Below are positions 22,201-35,398 of a stretch of 64,000 bases of DNA, piece by piece. The position numbers and the translations under genes are program-made. How positions within the stretch are numbered: position 1 is the stretch's first letter; every line of letters starts with the position of its first letter. Under the pieces are notes generated by a model. The model had not been told where the DNA came from and made no database searches. It worked only from the letters and a program-made list of their open reading frames with translations. The DNA lies in the NCBI GenBank assembly GCA_944548615.1, contig CALYMY010000049.1:186001-250000 (forward strand). Reading direction: 5' to 3'. Source of the stretch: Micropterix aruncella. Its lineage: Eukaryota; Arthropoda; Insecta; Lepidoptera; Micropterigidae.

Positions 22201-23308
22201 CCTATACCAAATTTCACGTCTCTACGGTTGACCGTTGAGGAGTTCCCTCGTCGGGAGCCAACCCTGGGTGCAGCAGCCATGTCATGGTGGAACTTAGTAA
22301 TTGCCATCATAATGGAATGCCTATACCAAATTTCACGTCTCTACGGTTGACCGTTGAGGAGTTCCCTCGTCGGGAGCCAACCCTGGGTGCAGCAGCCATG
22401 TCATGGTGGAACTTAGTAATTGCCATCATAATGGAATGCCTATACCAAATTTCACGTCTCTACGGTTGACCGTTGAGGAGTTCCCTCGTCGGGAGCCAAC
22501 CCTGGGTGCAGCAGCCATGTCATGGTGGAACTTAGTAATTGCCATCATAATGGAATGCCTATACCAAATTTCACGTCTCTACGGTTGACCGTTGAGGAGT
22601 TCCCTCGTCGGGAGCCAACCCTGGGTGCAGCAGCCATGTCATGGTGGAACTTAGTAATTGCCATCATAATGGAATGCCTATACCAAATTTCACGTCTCTA
22701 CGGTTGACCGTTGAGGAGTTCCCTCGTCGGGAGCCAACCCTGGGTGCAGCAGCGATGTCATGGTGGAACTTAGAAATTGCCGTCATAATGGAATGCCTAT
22801 ACCAAATTTCACGTCTCTACGGTTGACCGTTGAGGAGTTCCCTCGTCGGGAGCCAACCCTGGGTGCAGCAGCCATGTCATGGTGGAACTTAGTAATTGCC
22901 ATCATAATGGAATGCCTATACCAAATTTCACGTCTCTACGGTTGACCGTTGAGGAGTTCCCTCGTCGGGAGCCAACCCTGGGTGCAGCAGCCATGTCATG
23001 GTGGAACTTAGTAATTGCCATCATAATGGAATGCCTATACCAAATTTCACGTCTCTACGGTTGACCGTTGAGGAGTTCCCTCGTCGGGAGCCAACCCTGG
23101 GTGCAGCAGCCATGTCATGGTGGAACTTAGTAATTGCCATCATAATGGAATGCCTATACCAAATTTCACGTCTCTACGGTTGACCGTTGAGAAGTTCCCT
23201 CGTCGGGAGCCAACCCTGGGTGCAGCAGCCATGTCATGGTGGAACTTAGTAATTGCCATCATAATGGAATGCCTATACCAAATTTCACGTCTCTACGGTT
23301 GACCGTTG
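19279..23308. repeat. Macrosatellite unit 6, standard 4,030 bp
   Basis: Blocks: linker 19279-20009, 166-bp array 20010-21880, 119-bp array 21881-23308. Changes are C-to-T at 20368 (private) and T-to-C at 20471. The second is shared with the adjacent unit 7 (24501), which points to local spread of a variant between neighbours. Confidence 0.97.
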
Positions 23309-26300
23309 AGGAGTTCCCTCGTCCTTGTCACGTACCTCTTTCCGTAGGTTGTTTACTCCTTTTAATTCGTTTAACGCCTCGCGGGCAATATCTCTGGCTC
23401 TTTCCGGTATTTCTTCGAAATTCCGAAACGGCACTTCTATTTCTGTGGTCTCCATATTGTCTCTTCTCGTTGATCAAAGGCACTGAAAATGAAAATGAAA
23501 AAGCACAGATTAAATAGTATTGAAAAGTAATTAAAGAAGAAGAAGAAGACGAGATAAAAAGCAGAAGCAATGAAATGAAAAGCGTTCTAAAACCCTATCT
23601 TTTGACACCTCGCTTGTGTGTATATGATAAAATAAAGAATATAATATTTAATTTATTAAACGAAGCCGCGGGAAAAATACTAAAACTCCCTTGGCTCGGA
23701 TCGCTACTATTGAAAACAAACATCGTAAAATCGATAAATAAACTTTCGCAAGTATGACGAGGGCTGAAGTTACCATAGAAACAGAAATCGTTAAATCGAT
23801 AAATATTCTATTGCGAGTCGGGCCACCGCCTGAGCTCGTTACTATGGAAACAAAACCGTTAAATCGATAAATCAATATACCTATACAGATATTAAATCGT
23901 CTATAATTCCGTTAATATTACTCAGATTTGAAAATTAAAAGAAGCGTTAGATGCGCAAAGCAAAACTCTATTAGATAATAATAAACAGGGAGGACTATTG
24001 ATGCCTTTTAGCGCAATAGCCCTCAAACGTCGGAAGCCAATTTATTTCGAAAAATGTGATTTTTTCATAACAATTTCTATGTTCAAAATGAAAGTTTATA
24101 TAAAAAAATTCAAAATGTCAAAATTTCGAAAATGCCATTTCGTAGAGATTTCAAAGGCCTTCGTTCTGTCCGAACACCGTAACGCGTTAGGTTTACTCTA
24201 TCTCGATTTATTTCGAAAAATGTGATTTTTTCATAATAATTTCCAAGTTCAAAATGAAAGTTTATATAAAAATTTTCAAAATATCAAAATTTCAAAAATG
24301 CCATTTTGTAGAGCTTAAGCGGGGTGTCGATCTCGCCAAAGACCGCAACGCGGTAGGTTTACTCTATCTCGATTTATTTCGAAAAATGTGATTTTTTCAT
24401 AACAATTTCTATGTTCAAAATGAAAGTTTATATAAAATTTTTCAAAATGTCAAAATTTCGAAAATGCCATTTTGTAGAGATTACCAAGGTCGTCGTTCTG
24501 CCCGAACGCCGTAACGCTATAGGTTTACTCTATCACGATCTTTTTCGAAAAATGTGATTTTTTCATAACAATTTCTATGTTTAAAATGAAATTTTATATA
24601 AAATTTTTCAAAATGTCAAAATTTCGAAAATGCCATTTTGTAGAGATTACCAAGGCCGTCGTTCTGTCCGAACGCCGTAACGCTATAGGTTTACTCTATC
24701 ACGATCTTTTTCGAAAAATGTGATTTTTTCATAATAATTTCTATGTTTAAAATGAAATTTTATATAAAATTTTTCAAAATGTCAAAATTTCAAAAATGCC
24801 ATTTTGTAGAGCTTAAGCGGGGTGTCGATCTAGCCAAAGACCGCAACGCGGTAGGTTTACTCTATCACGGTCTTTTTCGAAAAATGTCATCGAAAAATGT
24901 CATTTATTCATAACAATTTCTATGTTCAAAATGAAGTTTATATAAAAAATTTCAAAATGTCAAAATTTCGAAAATGCCATTTCGTAGAGATTACCAAGGC
25001 CGTGGTTCTGTCCGAACGCCGTAACGCTATAGGTTTACTCTATCACGATCTTTTTCGAAAAATGTGATTTTTTCATTATAATTTCTATGTTTAAAATGAA
25101 ATTTTATATAAAATTTTTCAAAATGTCAAAATTTCAAAAATGCCATTTTGTAGAGCTTAAGCGGGGTGTCGATCTCGCCAAAGACCGCAACGCGGTAGGT
25201 TTACTCTATCTCGATTTATTTCGAAAAATGTGATTTTTTCATAACAATTTCTATGTTCAAAATGAAAGTTTATATAAAAAATTTCAAAATGTCAAATTTC
25301 GAAAATGCCATTTTGTAGAGATTACCAAGGCCGTCGTTCTGTCCGAACGCCGTAACCCTATAGGTTTACTCTATCACGATCTTTTCGAAAATGTGATTTT
25401 TTCATAACAATTTCTATGTTTAAAATGAAATTTTATATAAAATTTTTCAAAATGTCAAAATTTCGAAAATGCCATTTTGTAGAGATTACCAGGCCGTCGT
25501 TCTGTCCGAACGCCGTAACCCTATAGGTTTACTCTATCACGATCTTTTTCGAAAAATATGATTTTTCATAATAATTTCTATGTTTAAAATGAAATTTTAT
25601 ATAAAATTTTTCAAAAAGTCAAAATTTCAAAAATGCCATTTTGTAGAGCTTAAGCGGGGTGTCGATCTCGCCAAAGACCGCAACGCGGTAGGTTTACTCT
25701 ATCTCGTTCTTTTGTGAAAAATGTGATTTTTTCATAACAATTTCTATGTTCAAAATGAAAGTTTATATAAAAAATTTCAAAATGTCAAAATTTCGAAATG
25801 CCATTTCGTAGAGATTTCAAAGGCCTTCGTTATGCCCAAACACCGTAACGCGTTTTATTTACTCTATCACGGTCTTTTTCGAAAAATGACATTTATTCAT
25901 AACAATTTCTATGTTCAGGAGTTCCCTCGTCGGGAGCCAACCCTGGGTGCAGCAGCCATGTCATGGTGGAACTTAGTAATTGCCATCATAATGGAATGCC
26001 TATACCAAATTTCACGTCTCTACGGTTGACCGTTGAGGAGTTCCCTCGTCGGGAGCCAACCCTGGGTGCAGCAGCCCATGTCATGGTGGAACTTAGTAAT
26101 TGCCATCATAATGGAATGCCTATACCAAATTTCACAGTCTCTACGGTTGACCGTTGAGGAGTTCCCTCGTCGGGAGCCAACCCTGGGTGCAGCAGCGATG
26201 TCATGGTGGAACTTAGAAATTGCCGTCATAATGGAATGCCTATACCAAATTTCACGTCTCTACGGTTGACCGTTGAGGAGTTCCCTCGTCGGAGCCAACC

Positions 26301-27344
26301 CTGGGTGCAGCAGCATGTCATGGTGGAACTTAGTAATTGCCATCATAATGGAATGCCTATACCAAATTTCACGTCTCTACGGTTGACCGTTCGAGGAGTT
26401 CCCTCGTCGGGAGCCAACCCTGGGTGCAGCAGCCATGTCATGGTGGAACTTAGTAATTGCCATCATAATGGAATGCCTATACCAAATTTCACGTCTCTAC
26501 GGTTGACCGTTGAGGAGTTCCCTCGTCGGGAGCCAACCCTGGGTGCAGCAGCCATGTCATGGTGGAACTTAGTAATTGCCATCATAATGGAATGCCTATA
26601 CCAAATTTCACGTCTCTACGGTTGACCGTTGAGGAGTTCCCTCGTCGGGAGCCAACCCTGGGTGCAGCAGCCATGTCATGGTGGAACTTAGTAATTGCCA
26701 TCATAATGGAATGCCTATACCAAATTTCACGTCTCTACGGTTGACCGTTGAGGAGTTCCCTCGTCGGGAGCCAACCCTGGGTGCAGCAGCGATGTCATGG
26801 TGGAACTTAGAATTGCCGTCATAATGGAATGCCTATACCAAATTTCACGTCTCTACGGTTGACCGTTGAGGAGTTCCCTCGTCGGGAGCCAACCCTGGGT
26901 GCAGCAGCCATGTCATGGTGGAACTTAGTAATTGGCCATCATAATGGAATGCCTATACCAAATTTCACGTCTCTACGGTTGACCGTTGAGGAGTTCCCTC
27001 GTCGGGAGCCAACCCTGGGTGCAGCAGCCATGTCATGGTGGAACTTAGTAATTGCCATCATAATGGAATGCCTATACCAAATTTCACGTCTCTACGGTTG
27101 ACCGTTGAGGAGTTCCCTCGTCGGGAGCCAACCCTGGGTGCAGCAGCCATGTCATGGTGGAACTTAGTAATTGCCATCATAATGGAATGCCTATACCAAA
27201 TTTCACGTCTCTACGGTTGACCGTTGAGAAGTTCCCTCGTCGGGAGCCAACCCTGGTGCAGCAGCCATGTCATGGTGGAACTTAGTAATTGCCATCATAA
27301 TGGAATGCCTATACCAAATTTCACGTCTCTACGGTTGACCGTTG
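23309..27344. repeat. Macrosatellite unit 7, 4,036 bp, indel-rich
   Basis: Blocks: linker 23309-24039 (clean), 166-bp array 24040-25916, 119-bp array 25917-27344. It carries a 13-bp duplication near 24889-24901 and about 14 small indels, none shared with other units. The indels account exactly for the 6-bp excess over 4,030. The 119-bp array still holds 12 monomers in the standard order, and its indels cancel to zero net length. Confidence 0.95.
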
Positions 27345-30300
27345 AGGAGTTCCCTCGTCCTTGTCACGTACCTCTTTCCGTAGGTTGTTTACTCCTTTTA
27401 ATTCGTTTAACGCCTCGCGGGCAATATCTCTGGCTCTTTCCGGTATTTCTTCGAAATTCCGAAACGGCACTTCTATTTCTGTGGTCTCCATATTGTCTCT
27501 TCTCGTTGATCAAAGGCACTGAAAATGAAAATGAAAAGCACAGATTAAATAGTATTGAAAAGTAATTAAAGAAGAAGAAGAAGACGAGATAAAAAGCAGA
27601 AGCAATGAAATGAAAAGCGTTCTAAAACCTATCTTTTGACACCTCGCTTGTGTGTATATGATAAAATAAAGAATATAATATTTAATTTATTAAACGAAGC
27701 CGCGGGAAAAATACTAAAACTCCCTTGGCTCGGATCGCTACTATTGAAAACAAACATCGTAAAATCGATAAATAAACTTTCGCAAGTATGACGAGGGCTG
27801 AAGTTACCATAGAAACAGAAATCGTTAATCGATAAATATTCTATTGCGAGTCGGGCCACCGCCTGAGCTCGTTACTATGGAAACAAAACCGTTAAATCGA
27901 TAAATCAATATACCTATACAGATATTAAATCGTCTATAATTCCGTTAATATTACTCAGATTTGAAAATTAAAAGAAGCGTTAGATGCGCAAAGCAAAACT
28001 CTATTAGATAATAATAAACAGGGAGGACTATTGATGCCTTTTAGCGCAATAGCCCTCAAACGTCGGAAGCCAATTTATTTCGAAAAATGTGATTTTTTCA
28101 TAACAATTTCTATGTTCAAAATGAAAGTTTATATAAAAAAATTCAAAATGTCAAAATTTCGAAAATGCCATTTCGTAGAGATTTCAAAGGCCTTCGTTCT
28201 GTCCGAACACCGTAACGCGTTAGGTTTACTCTATCTCGATTTATTTCGAAAAATGTGATTTTTTCATAATAATTTCCAAGTTCAAAATGAAAGTTTATAT
28301 AAAAATTTTCAAAATATCAAAATTTCAAAAATGCCATTTTGTAGAGCTTAAGCGGGGTGTCGATCTCGCCAAAGACCGCAACGCGGTAGGTTTACTCTAT
28401 CTCGATTTATTTCGAAAAATGTGATTTTTTCATAACAATTTCTATGTTCAAATGAAAGTTTATATAAAATTTTTCAAAATGTCAAAATTTCGAAAATGCC
28501 ATTTTGTAGAGATTACCAAGGTCGTCGTTCTGTCCGAACGCCGTAACGCTATAGGTTTACTCTATCACGATCTTTTTCGAAAAATGTGATTTTTTCATAA
28601 CAATTTCTATGTTTAAAATGAAATTTTATATAAAATTTTTCAAAATGTCAAAATTTCGAAAATGCCATTTTGTAGAGATTACCAAGGCCGTCGTTCTGTC
28701 CGAACGCCGTAACGCTATAGGTTTACTCTATCACGATCTTTTTCGAAAAATGTGATTTTTTCATAATAATTTCTATGTTTAAAATGAAATTTTATATAAA
28801 ATTTTTCAAAATGTCAAAATTTCAAAAATGCCATTTTGTAGAGCTTAAGCGGGGTGTCGATCTAGCCAAAGACCGCAACGCGGTAGGTTTACTCTATCAC
28901 GGTCTTTTTCGAAAAATGTCATTTATTCATAACAATTTCTATGTTCAAAATGAAAGTTTATATAAAAAATTTCAAAATGTCAAAATTTCGAAAATGCCAT
29001 TTCGTAGAGATTACCAAGGCCGTGGTTCTGTCCGAACGCCGTAACGCTATAGGTTTACTCTATCACGATCTTTTTCGAAAAATGTGATTTTTTCATTATA
29101 ATTTCTATGTTTAAAATGAAATTTTATATAAAATTTTTCAAAATGTCAAAATTTCAAAAATGCCATTTTGTAGAGCTTAAGCGGGGTGTCGATCTCGCCA
29201 AAGACCGCAACGCGGTAGGTTTACTCTATCTCGATTTATTTCGAAAAATGTGATTTTTTCATAACAATTTCTATGTTCAAAATGAAAGTTTATATAAAAA
29301 ATTTCAAAATGTCAAAATTTCGAAAATGCCATTTTGTAGAGATTACCAAGGCCGTCGTTCTGTCCGAACGCCGTAACCCTATAGGTTTACTCTATCACGA
29401 TCTTTTTCGAAAAATGTGATTTTTTCATAACAATTTCTATGTTTAAAATGAAATTTTATATAAAATTTTTCAAAATGTCAAAATTTCGAAAATGCCATTT
29501 TGTAGAGATTACCAAGGCCGTCGTTCTGTCCGAACGCCGTAACCCTATAGGTTTACTCTATCACGATCTTTTTCGAAAAATATGATTTTTTCATAATAAT
29601 TTCTATGTTTAAAATGAAATTTTATATAAAATTTTTCAAAAAGTCAAAATTTCAAAAATGCCATTTTGTAGAGCTTAAGCGGGGTGTCGATCTCGCCAAA
29701 GACCGCAACGCGGTAGGTTTACTCTATCTCGTTCTTTTGTGAAAATGTGATTTTTTCATAACAATTTCTATGTTCAAAATGAAAGTTTATATAAAAAATT
29801 TCAAAATGTCAAAATTTCGAAAATGCCATTTCGTAGAGATTTCAAAGGCCTTCGTTATGCCCAAACACCGTAACGCGTTTTATTTACTCTATCACGGTCT
29901 TTTTCGAAAAATGACATTTATTCATAACAATTTCTATGTTCAGGAGTTCCCTCGTCGGGAGCCAACCCTGGGTGCAGCAGCCATGTCATGGTGGAACTTA
30001 GTAATTGCCATCATAATGGAATGCCTATACCAAATTTCACGTCTCTACGGTTGACCGTTGAGGAGTTCCCTCGTCGGGAGCCAACCCTGGGTGCAGCAGC
30101 CATGTCATGGTGGAACTTAGTAATTGCCATCATAATGGAATGCCTATACCAAATTTCACGTCTCTACGGTTGGACCGTTGAGGAGTTCCCTCGTCGGGAG
30201 CCAACCCTGGGTGCAGCAGCGATGTCATGGTGGAACTTAGAAATTGCCGTCATAATGGAATGCCTATACCAAATTTCACGTCTCTACGGTTGACCGTTGA

Positions 30301-30375
30301 GGAGTTCCCTCGTCGGGAGCCAACCTGGGTGCAGCAGCCATGTCATGGTGGAACTTAGTAATTGCCATCATAATG
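24889..30375. other. Indel-dense interval, probable assembly or polishing error
   Basis: Compared with the other units there is a 13-bp duplication of CGAAAAATGTCAT near 24889. There are also about 22 small indels, near 24932, 25294, 25381 (a 2-bp pair), 25490, 25561, 25796, 26076, 26135, 26291, 26314, 26391, 26811, 26934, 27254, 27535, 27628, 27825, 28451, 29742, 30172, 30326 and 30374. Many fall in A, T, C or G runs. They account exactly for the lengths of units 7 and 8. Base substitutions are not raised here. Density falls towards 30 kb. Confidence 0.8.
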
Positions 30376-31368
30376 AATGCCTATACCAAATTTCACGTCT
30401 CTACGGTTGACCGTTGAGGAGTTCCCTCGTCGGGAGCCAACCCTGGGTGCAGCAGCCATGTCATGGTGGAACTTAGTAATTGCCATCATAATGGAATGCC
30501 TATACCAAATTTCACGTCTCTACGGTTGACCGTTGAGGAGTTCCCTCGTCGGGAGCCAACCCTGGGTGCAGCAGCCATGTCATGGTGGAACTTAGTAATT
30601 GCCATCATAATGGAATGCCTATACCAAATTTCACGTCTCTACGGTTGACCGTTGAGGAGTTCCCTCGTCGGGAGCCAACCCTGGGTGCAGCAGCCATGTC
30701 ATGGTGGAACTTAGTAATTGCCATCATAATGGAATGCCTATACCAAATTTCACGTCTCTACGGTTGACCGTTGAGGAGTTCCCTCGTCGGGAGCCAACCC
30801 TGGGTGCAGCAGCGATGTCATGGTGGAACTTAGAAATTGCCGTCATAATGGAATGCCTATACCAAATTTCACGTCTCTACGGTTGACCGTTGAGGAGTTC
30901 CCTCGTCGGGAGCCAACCCTGGGTGCAGCAGCCATGTCATGGTGGAACTTAGTAATTGCCATCATAATGGAATGCCTATACCAAATTTCACGTCTCTACG
31001 GTTGACCGTTGAGGAGTTCCCTCGTCGGGAGCCAACCCTGGGTGCAGCAGCCATGTCATGGTGGAACTTAGTAATTGCCATCATAATGGAATGCCTATAC
31101 CAAATTTCACGTCTCTACGGTTGACCGTTGAGGAGTTCCCTCGTCGGGAGCCAACCCTGGGTGCAGCAGCCATGTCATGGTGGAACTTAGTAATTGCCAT
31201 CATAATGGAATGCCTATACCAAATTTCACGTCTCTACGGTTGACCGTTGAGAAGTTCCCTCGTCGGGAGCCAACCCTGGGTGCAGCAGCCATGTCATGGT
31301 GGAACTTAGTAATTGCCATCATAATGGAATGCCTATACCAAATTTCACGTCTCTACGGTTGACCGTTG
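27345..31368. repeat. Macrosatellite unit 8, 4,024 bp, indel-rich
   Basis: Blocks: linker 27345-28072 (three 1-bp deletions, near 27535, 27628 and 27825), 166-bp array 28073-29941 (deletions near 28451 and 29742), 119-bp array 29942-31368 (insertion near 30172, deletions near 30326 and 30374). The net -6 bp matches the observed length. After about 30,380 the unit is clean again. Confidence 0.95.
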
Positions 31369-34300
31369 AGGAGTTCCCTCGTCCTTGTCACGTACCTCTT
31401 TCCGTAGGTTGTTTACTCCTTTTAATTCGTTTAACGCCTCGCGGGCAATATCTCTGGCTCTTTCCGGTATTTCTTCGAAATTCCGAAACGGCACTTCTAT
31501 TTCTGTGGTCTCCATATTGTCTCTTCTCGTTGATCAAAGGCACTGAAAATGAAAATGAAAAAGCACAGATTAAATAGTATTGAAAAGTAATTAAAGAAGA
31601 AGAAGAAGACGAGATAAAAAGCAGAAGCAATGAAATGAAAAGCGTTCTAAAACCCTATCTTTTGACACCTCGCTTGTGTGTATATGATAAAATAAAGAAT
31701 ATAATATTTAATTTATTAAACGAAGCCGCGGGAAAAATACTAAAACTCCCTTGGCTCGGATCGCTACTATTGAAAACAAACATCGTAAAATCGATAAATA
31801 AACGTTCGCAAGTATGACGAGGGCTGAAGTTACCATAGAAACAGAAATCGTTAAATCGATAAATATTCTATTGCGAGTCGGGCCACCGCCTGAGCTCGTT
31901 ACTATGGAAACAAAACCGTTAAATCGATAAATCAATATACCTATACAGATATTAAATCGTCTATAATTCCGTTAATATTACTCAGATTTGAAAATTAAAA
32001 GAAGCGTTAGATGCGCAAAGCAAAACTCTATTAGATAATAATAAACAGGGAGGACTATTGATGCCTTTTAGCGCAATAGCCCTCAAACGTCGGAAGCCAA
32101 TTTATTTCGAAAAATGTGATTTTTTCATAACAATTTCTATGTTCAAAATGAAAGTTTATATAAAAAAATTCAAAATGTCAAAATTTCGAAAATGCCATTT
32201 CGTAGAGATTTCAAAGGCCTTCGTTCTGTCCGAACACCGTAACGCGTTAGGTTTACTCTATCTCGATTTATTTCGAAAAATGTGATTTTTTCATAATAAT
32301 TTCCAAGTTCAAAATGAAAGTTTATATAAAAATTTTCAAAATATCAAAATTTCAAAAATGCCATTTTGTAGAGCTTAAGCGGGGTGTCGATCTCGCCAAA
32401 GACCGCAACGCGGTAGGTTTACTCTATCTCGATTTATTTCGAAAAATGTGATTTTTTCATAACAATTTCTATGTTCAAAATGAAAGTTTATATAAAATTT
32501 TTCAAAATGTCAAAATTTCGAAAATGCCATTTTGTAGAGATTACCAAGGTCGTCGTTCTGTCCGAACGCCGTAACGCTATAGGTTTACTCTATCACGATC
32601 TTTTTCGAAAAATGTGATTTTTTCATAACAATTTCTATGTTTAAAATGAAATTTTATATAAAATTTTTCAAAATGTCAAAATTTCGAAAATGCCATTTTG
32701 TAGAGATTACCAAGGCCGTCGTTCTGTCCGAACGCCGTAACGCTATAGGTTTACTCTATCACGATCTTTTTCGAAAAATGTGATTTTTTCATAATAATTT
32801 CTATGTTTAAAATGAAATTTTATATAAAATTTTTCAAAATGTCAAAATTTCAAAAATGCCATTTTGTAGAGCTTAAGCGGGGTGTCGATCTAGCCAAAGA
32901 CCGCAACGCGGTAGGTTTACTCTATCACGGTCTTTTTCGAAAAATGTCATTTATTCATAACAATTTCTATGTTCAAAATGAAAGTTTATATAAAAAATTT
33001 CAAAATGTCAAAATTTCGAAAATGCCATTTCGTAGAGATTACCAAGGCCGTGGTTCTGTCCGAACGCCGTAACGCTATAGGTTTACTCTATCACGATCTT
33101 TTTCGAAAAATGTGATTTTTTCATTATAATTTCTATGTTTAAAATGAAATTTTATATAAAATTTTTCAAAATGTCAAAATTTCAAAAATGCCATTTTGTA
33201 GAGCTTAAGCGGGGTGTCGATCTCGCCAAAGACCGCAACGCGGTAGGTTTACTCTATCTCGATTTATTTCGAAAAATGTGATTTTTTCATAACAATTTCT
33301 ATGTTCAAAATGAAAGTTTATATAAAAAATTTCAAAATGTCAAAATTTCGAAAATGCCATTTTGTAGAGATTACCAAGGCCGTCGTTCTGTCCGAACGCC
33401 GTAACCCTATAGGTTTACTCTATCACGATCTTTTTCGAAAAATGTGATTTTTTCATAACAATTTCTATGTTTAAAATGAAATTTTATATAAAATTTTTCA
33501 AAATGTCAAAATTTCGAAAATGCCATTTTGTAGAGATTACCAAGGCCGTCGTTCTGTCCGAACGCCGTAACCCTATAGGTTTACTCTATCACGATCTTTT
33601 TCGAAAAATATGATTTTTTCATAATAATTTCTATGTTTAAAATGAAATTTTATATAAAATTTTTCAAAAAGTCAAAATTTCAAAAATGCCATTTTGTAGA
33701 GCTTAAGCGGGGTGTCGATCTCGCCAAAGACCGCAACGCGGTAGGTTTACTCTATCTCGTTCTTTTGTGAAAAATGTGATTTTTTCATAACAATTTCTAT
33801 GTTCAAAATGAAAGTTTATATAAAAAATTTCAAAATGTCAAAATTTCGAAAATGCCATTTCGTAGAGATTTCAAAGGCCTTCGTTATGCCCAAACACCGT
33901 AACGCGTTTTATTTACTCTATCACGGTCTTTTTCGAAAAATGACATTTATTCATAACAATTTCTATGTTCAGGAGTTCCCTCGTCGGGAGCCAACCCTGG
34001 GTGCAGCAGCCATGTCATGGTGGAACTTAGTAATTGCCATCATAATGGAATGCCTATACCAAATTTCACGTCTCTACGGTTGACCGTTGAGGAGTTCCCT
34101 CGTCGGGAGCCAACCCTGGGTGCAGCAGCCATGTCATGGTGGAACTTAGTAATTGCCATCATAATGGAATGCCTATACCAAATTTCACGTCTCTACGGTT
34201 GACCGTTGAGGAGTTCCCTCGTCGGGAGCCAACCCTGGGTGCAGCAGCGATGTCATGGTGGAACTTAGAAATTGCCGTCATAATGGAATGCCTATACCAA

Positions 34301-35398
34301 ATTTCACGTCTCTACGGTTGACCGTTGAGGAGTTCCCTCGTCGGGAGCCAACCCTGGGTGCAGCAGCCATGTCATGGTGGAACTTAGTAATTGCCATCAT
34401 AATGGAATGCCTATACCAAATTTCACGTCTCTACGGTTGACCGTTGAGGAGTTCCCTCGTCGGGAGCCAACCCTGGGTGCAGCAGCCATGTCATGGTGGA
34501 ACTTAGTAATTGCCATCATAATGGAATGCCTATACCAAATTTCACGTCTCTACGGTTGACCGTTGAGGAGTTCCCTCGTCGGGAGCCAACCCTGGGTGCA
34601 GCAGCCATGTCATGGTGGAACTTAGTAATTGCCATCATAATGGAATGCCTATACCAAATTTCACGTCTCTACGGTTGACCGTTGAGGAGTTCCCTCGTCG
34701 GGAGCCAACCCTGGGTGCAGCAGCCATGTCATGGTGGAACTTAGTAATTGCCATCATAATGGAATGCCTATACCAAATTTCACGTCTCTACGGTTGACCG
34801 TTGAGGAGTTCCCTCGTCGGGAGCCAACCCTGGGTGCAGCAGCGATGTCATGGTGGAACTTAGAAATTGCCGTCATAATGGAATGCCTATACCAAATTTC
34901 ACGTCTCTACGGTTGACCGTTGAGGAGTTCCCTCGTCGGGAGCCAACCCTGGGTGCAGCAGCCATGTCATGGTGGAACTTAGTAATTGCCATCATAATGG
35001 AATGCCTATACCAAATTTCACGTCTCTACGGTTGACCGTTGAGGAGTTCCCTCGTCGGGAGCCAACCCTGGGTGCAGCAGCCATGTCATGGTGGAACTTA
35101 GTAATTGCCATCATAATGGAATGCCTATACCAAATTTCACGTCTCTACGGTTGACCGTTGAGGAGTTCCCTCGTCGGGAGCCAACCCTGGGTGCAGCAGC
35201 CATGTCATGGTGGAACTTAGTAATTGCCATCATAATGGAATGCCTATACCAAATTTCACGTCTCTACGGTTGACCGTTGAGAAGTTCCCTCGTCGGGAGC
35301 CAACCCTGGGTGCAGCAGCCATGTCATGGTGGAACTTAGTAATTGCCATCATAATGGAATGCCTATACCAAATTTCACGTCTCTACGGTTGACCGTTG
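31369..35398. repeat. Macrosatellite unit 9, standard 4,030 bp
   Basis: Blocks: linker 31369-32099, 166-bp array 32100-33970, 119-bp array 33971-35398. There is one private change, T-to-G at 31804 in the linker. It changes a Leu codon to Arg in the local 60-codon plus-strand ORF. Confidence 0.97.
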
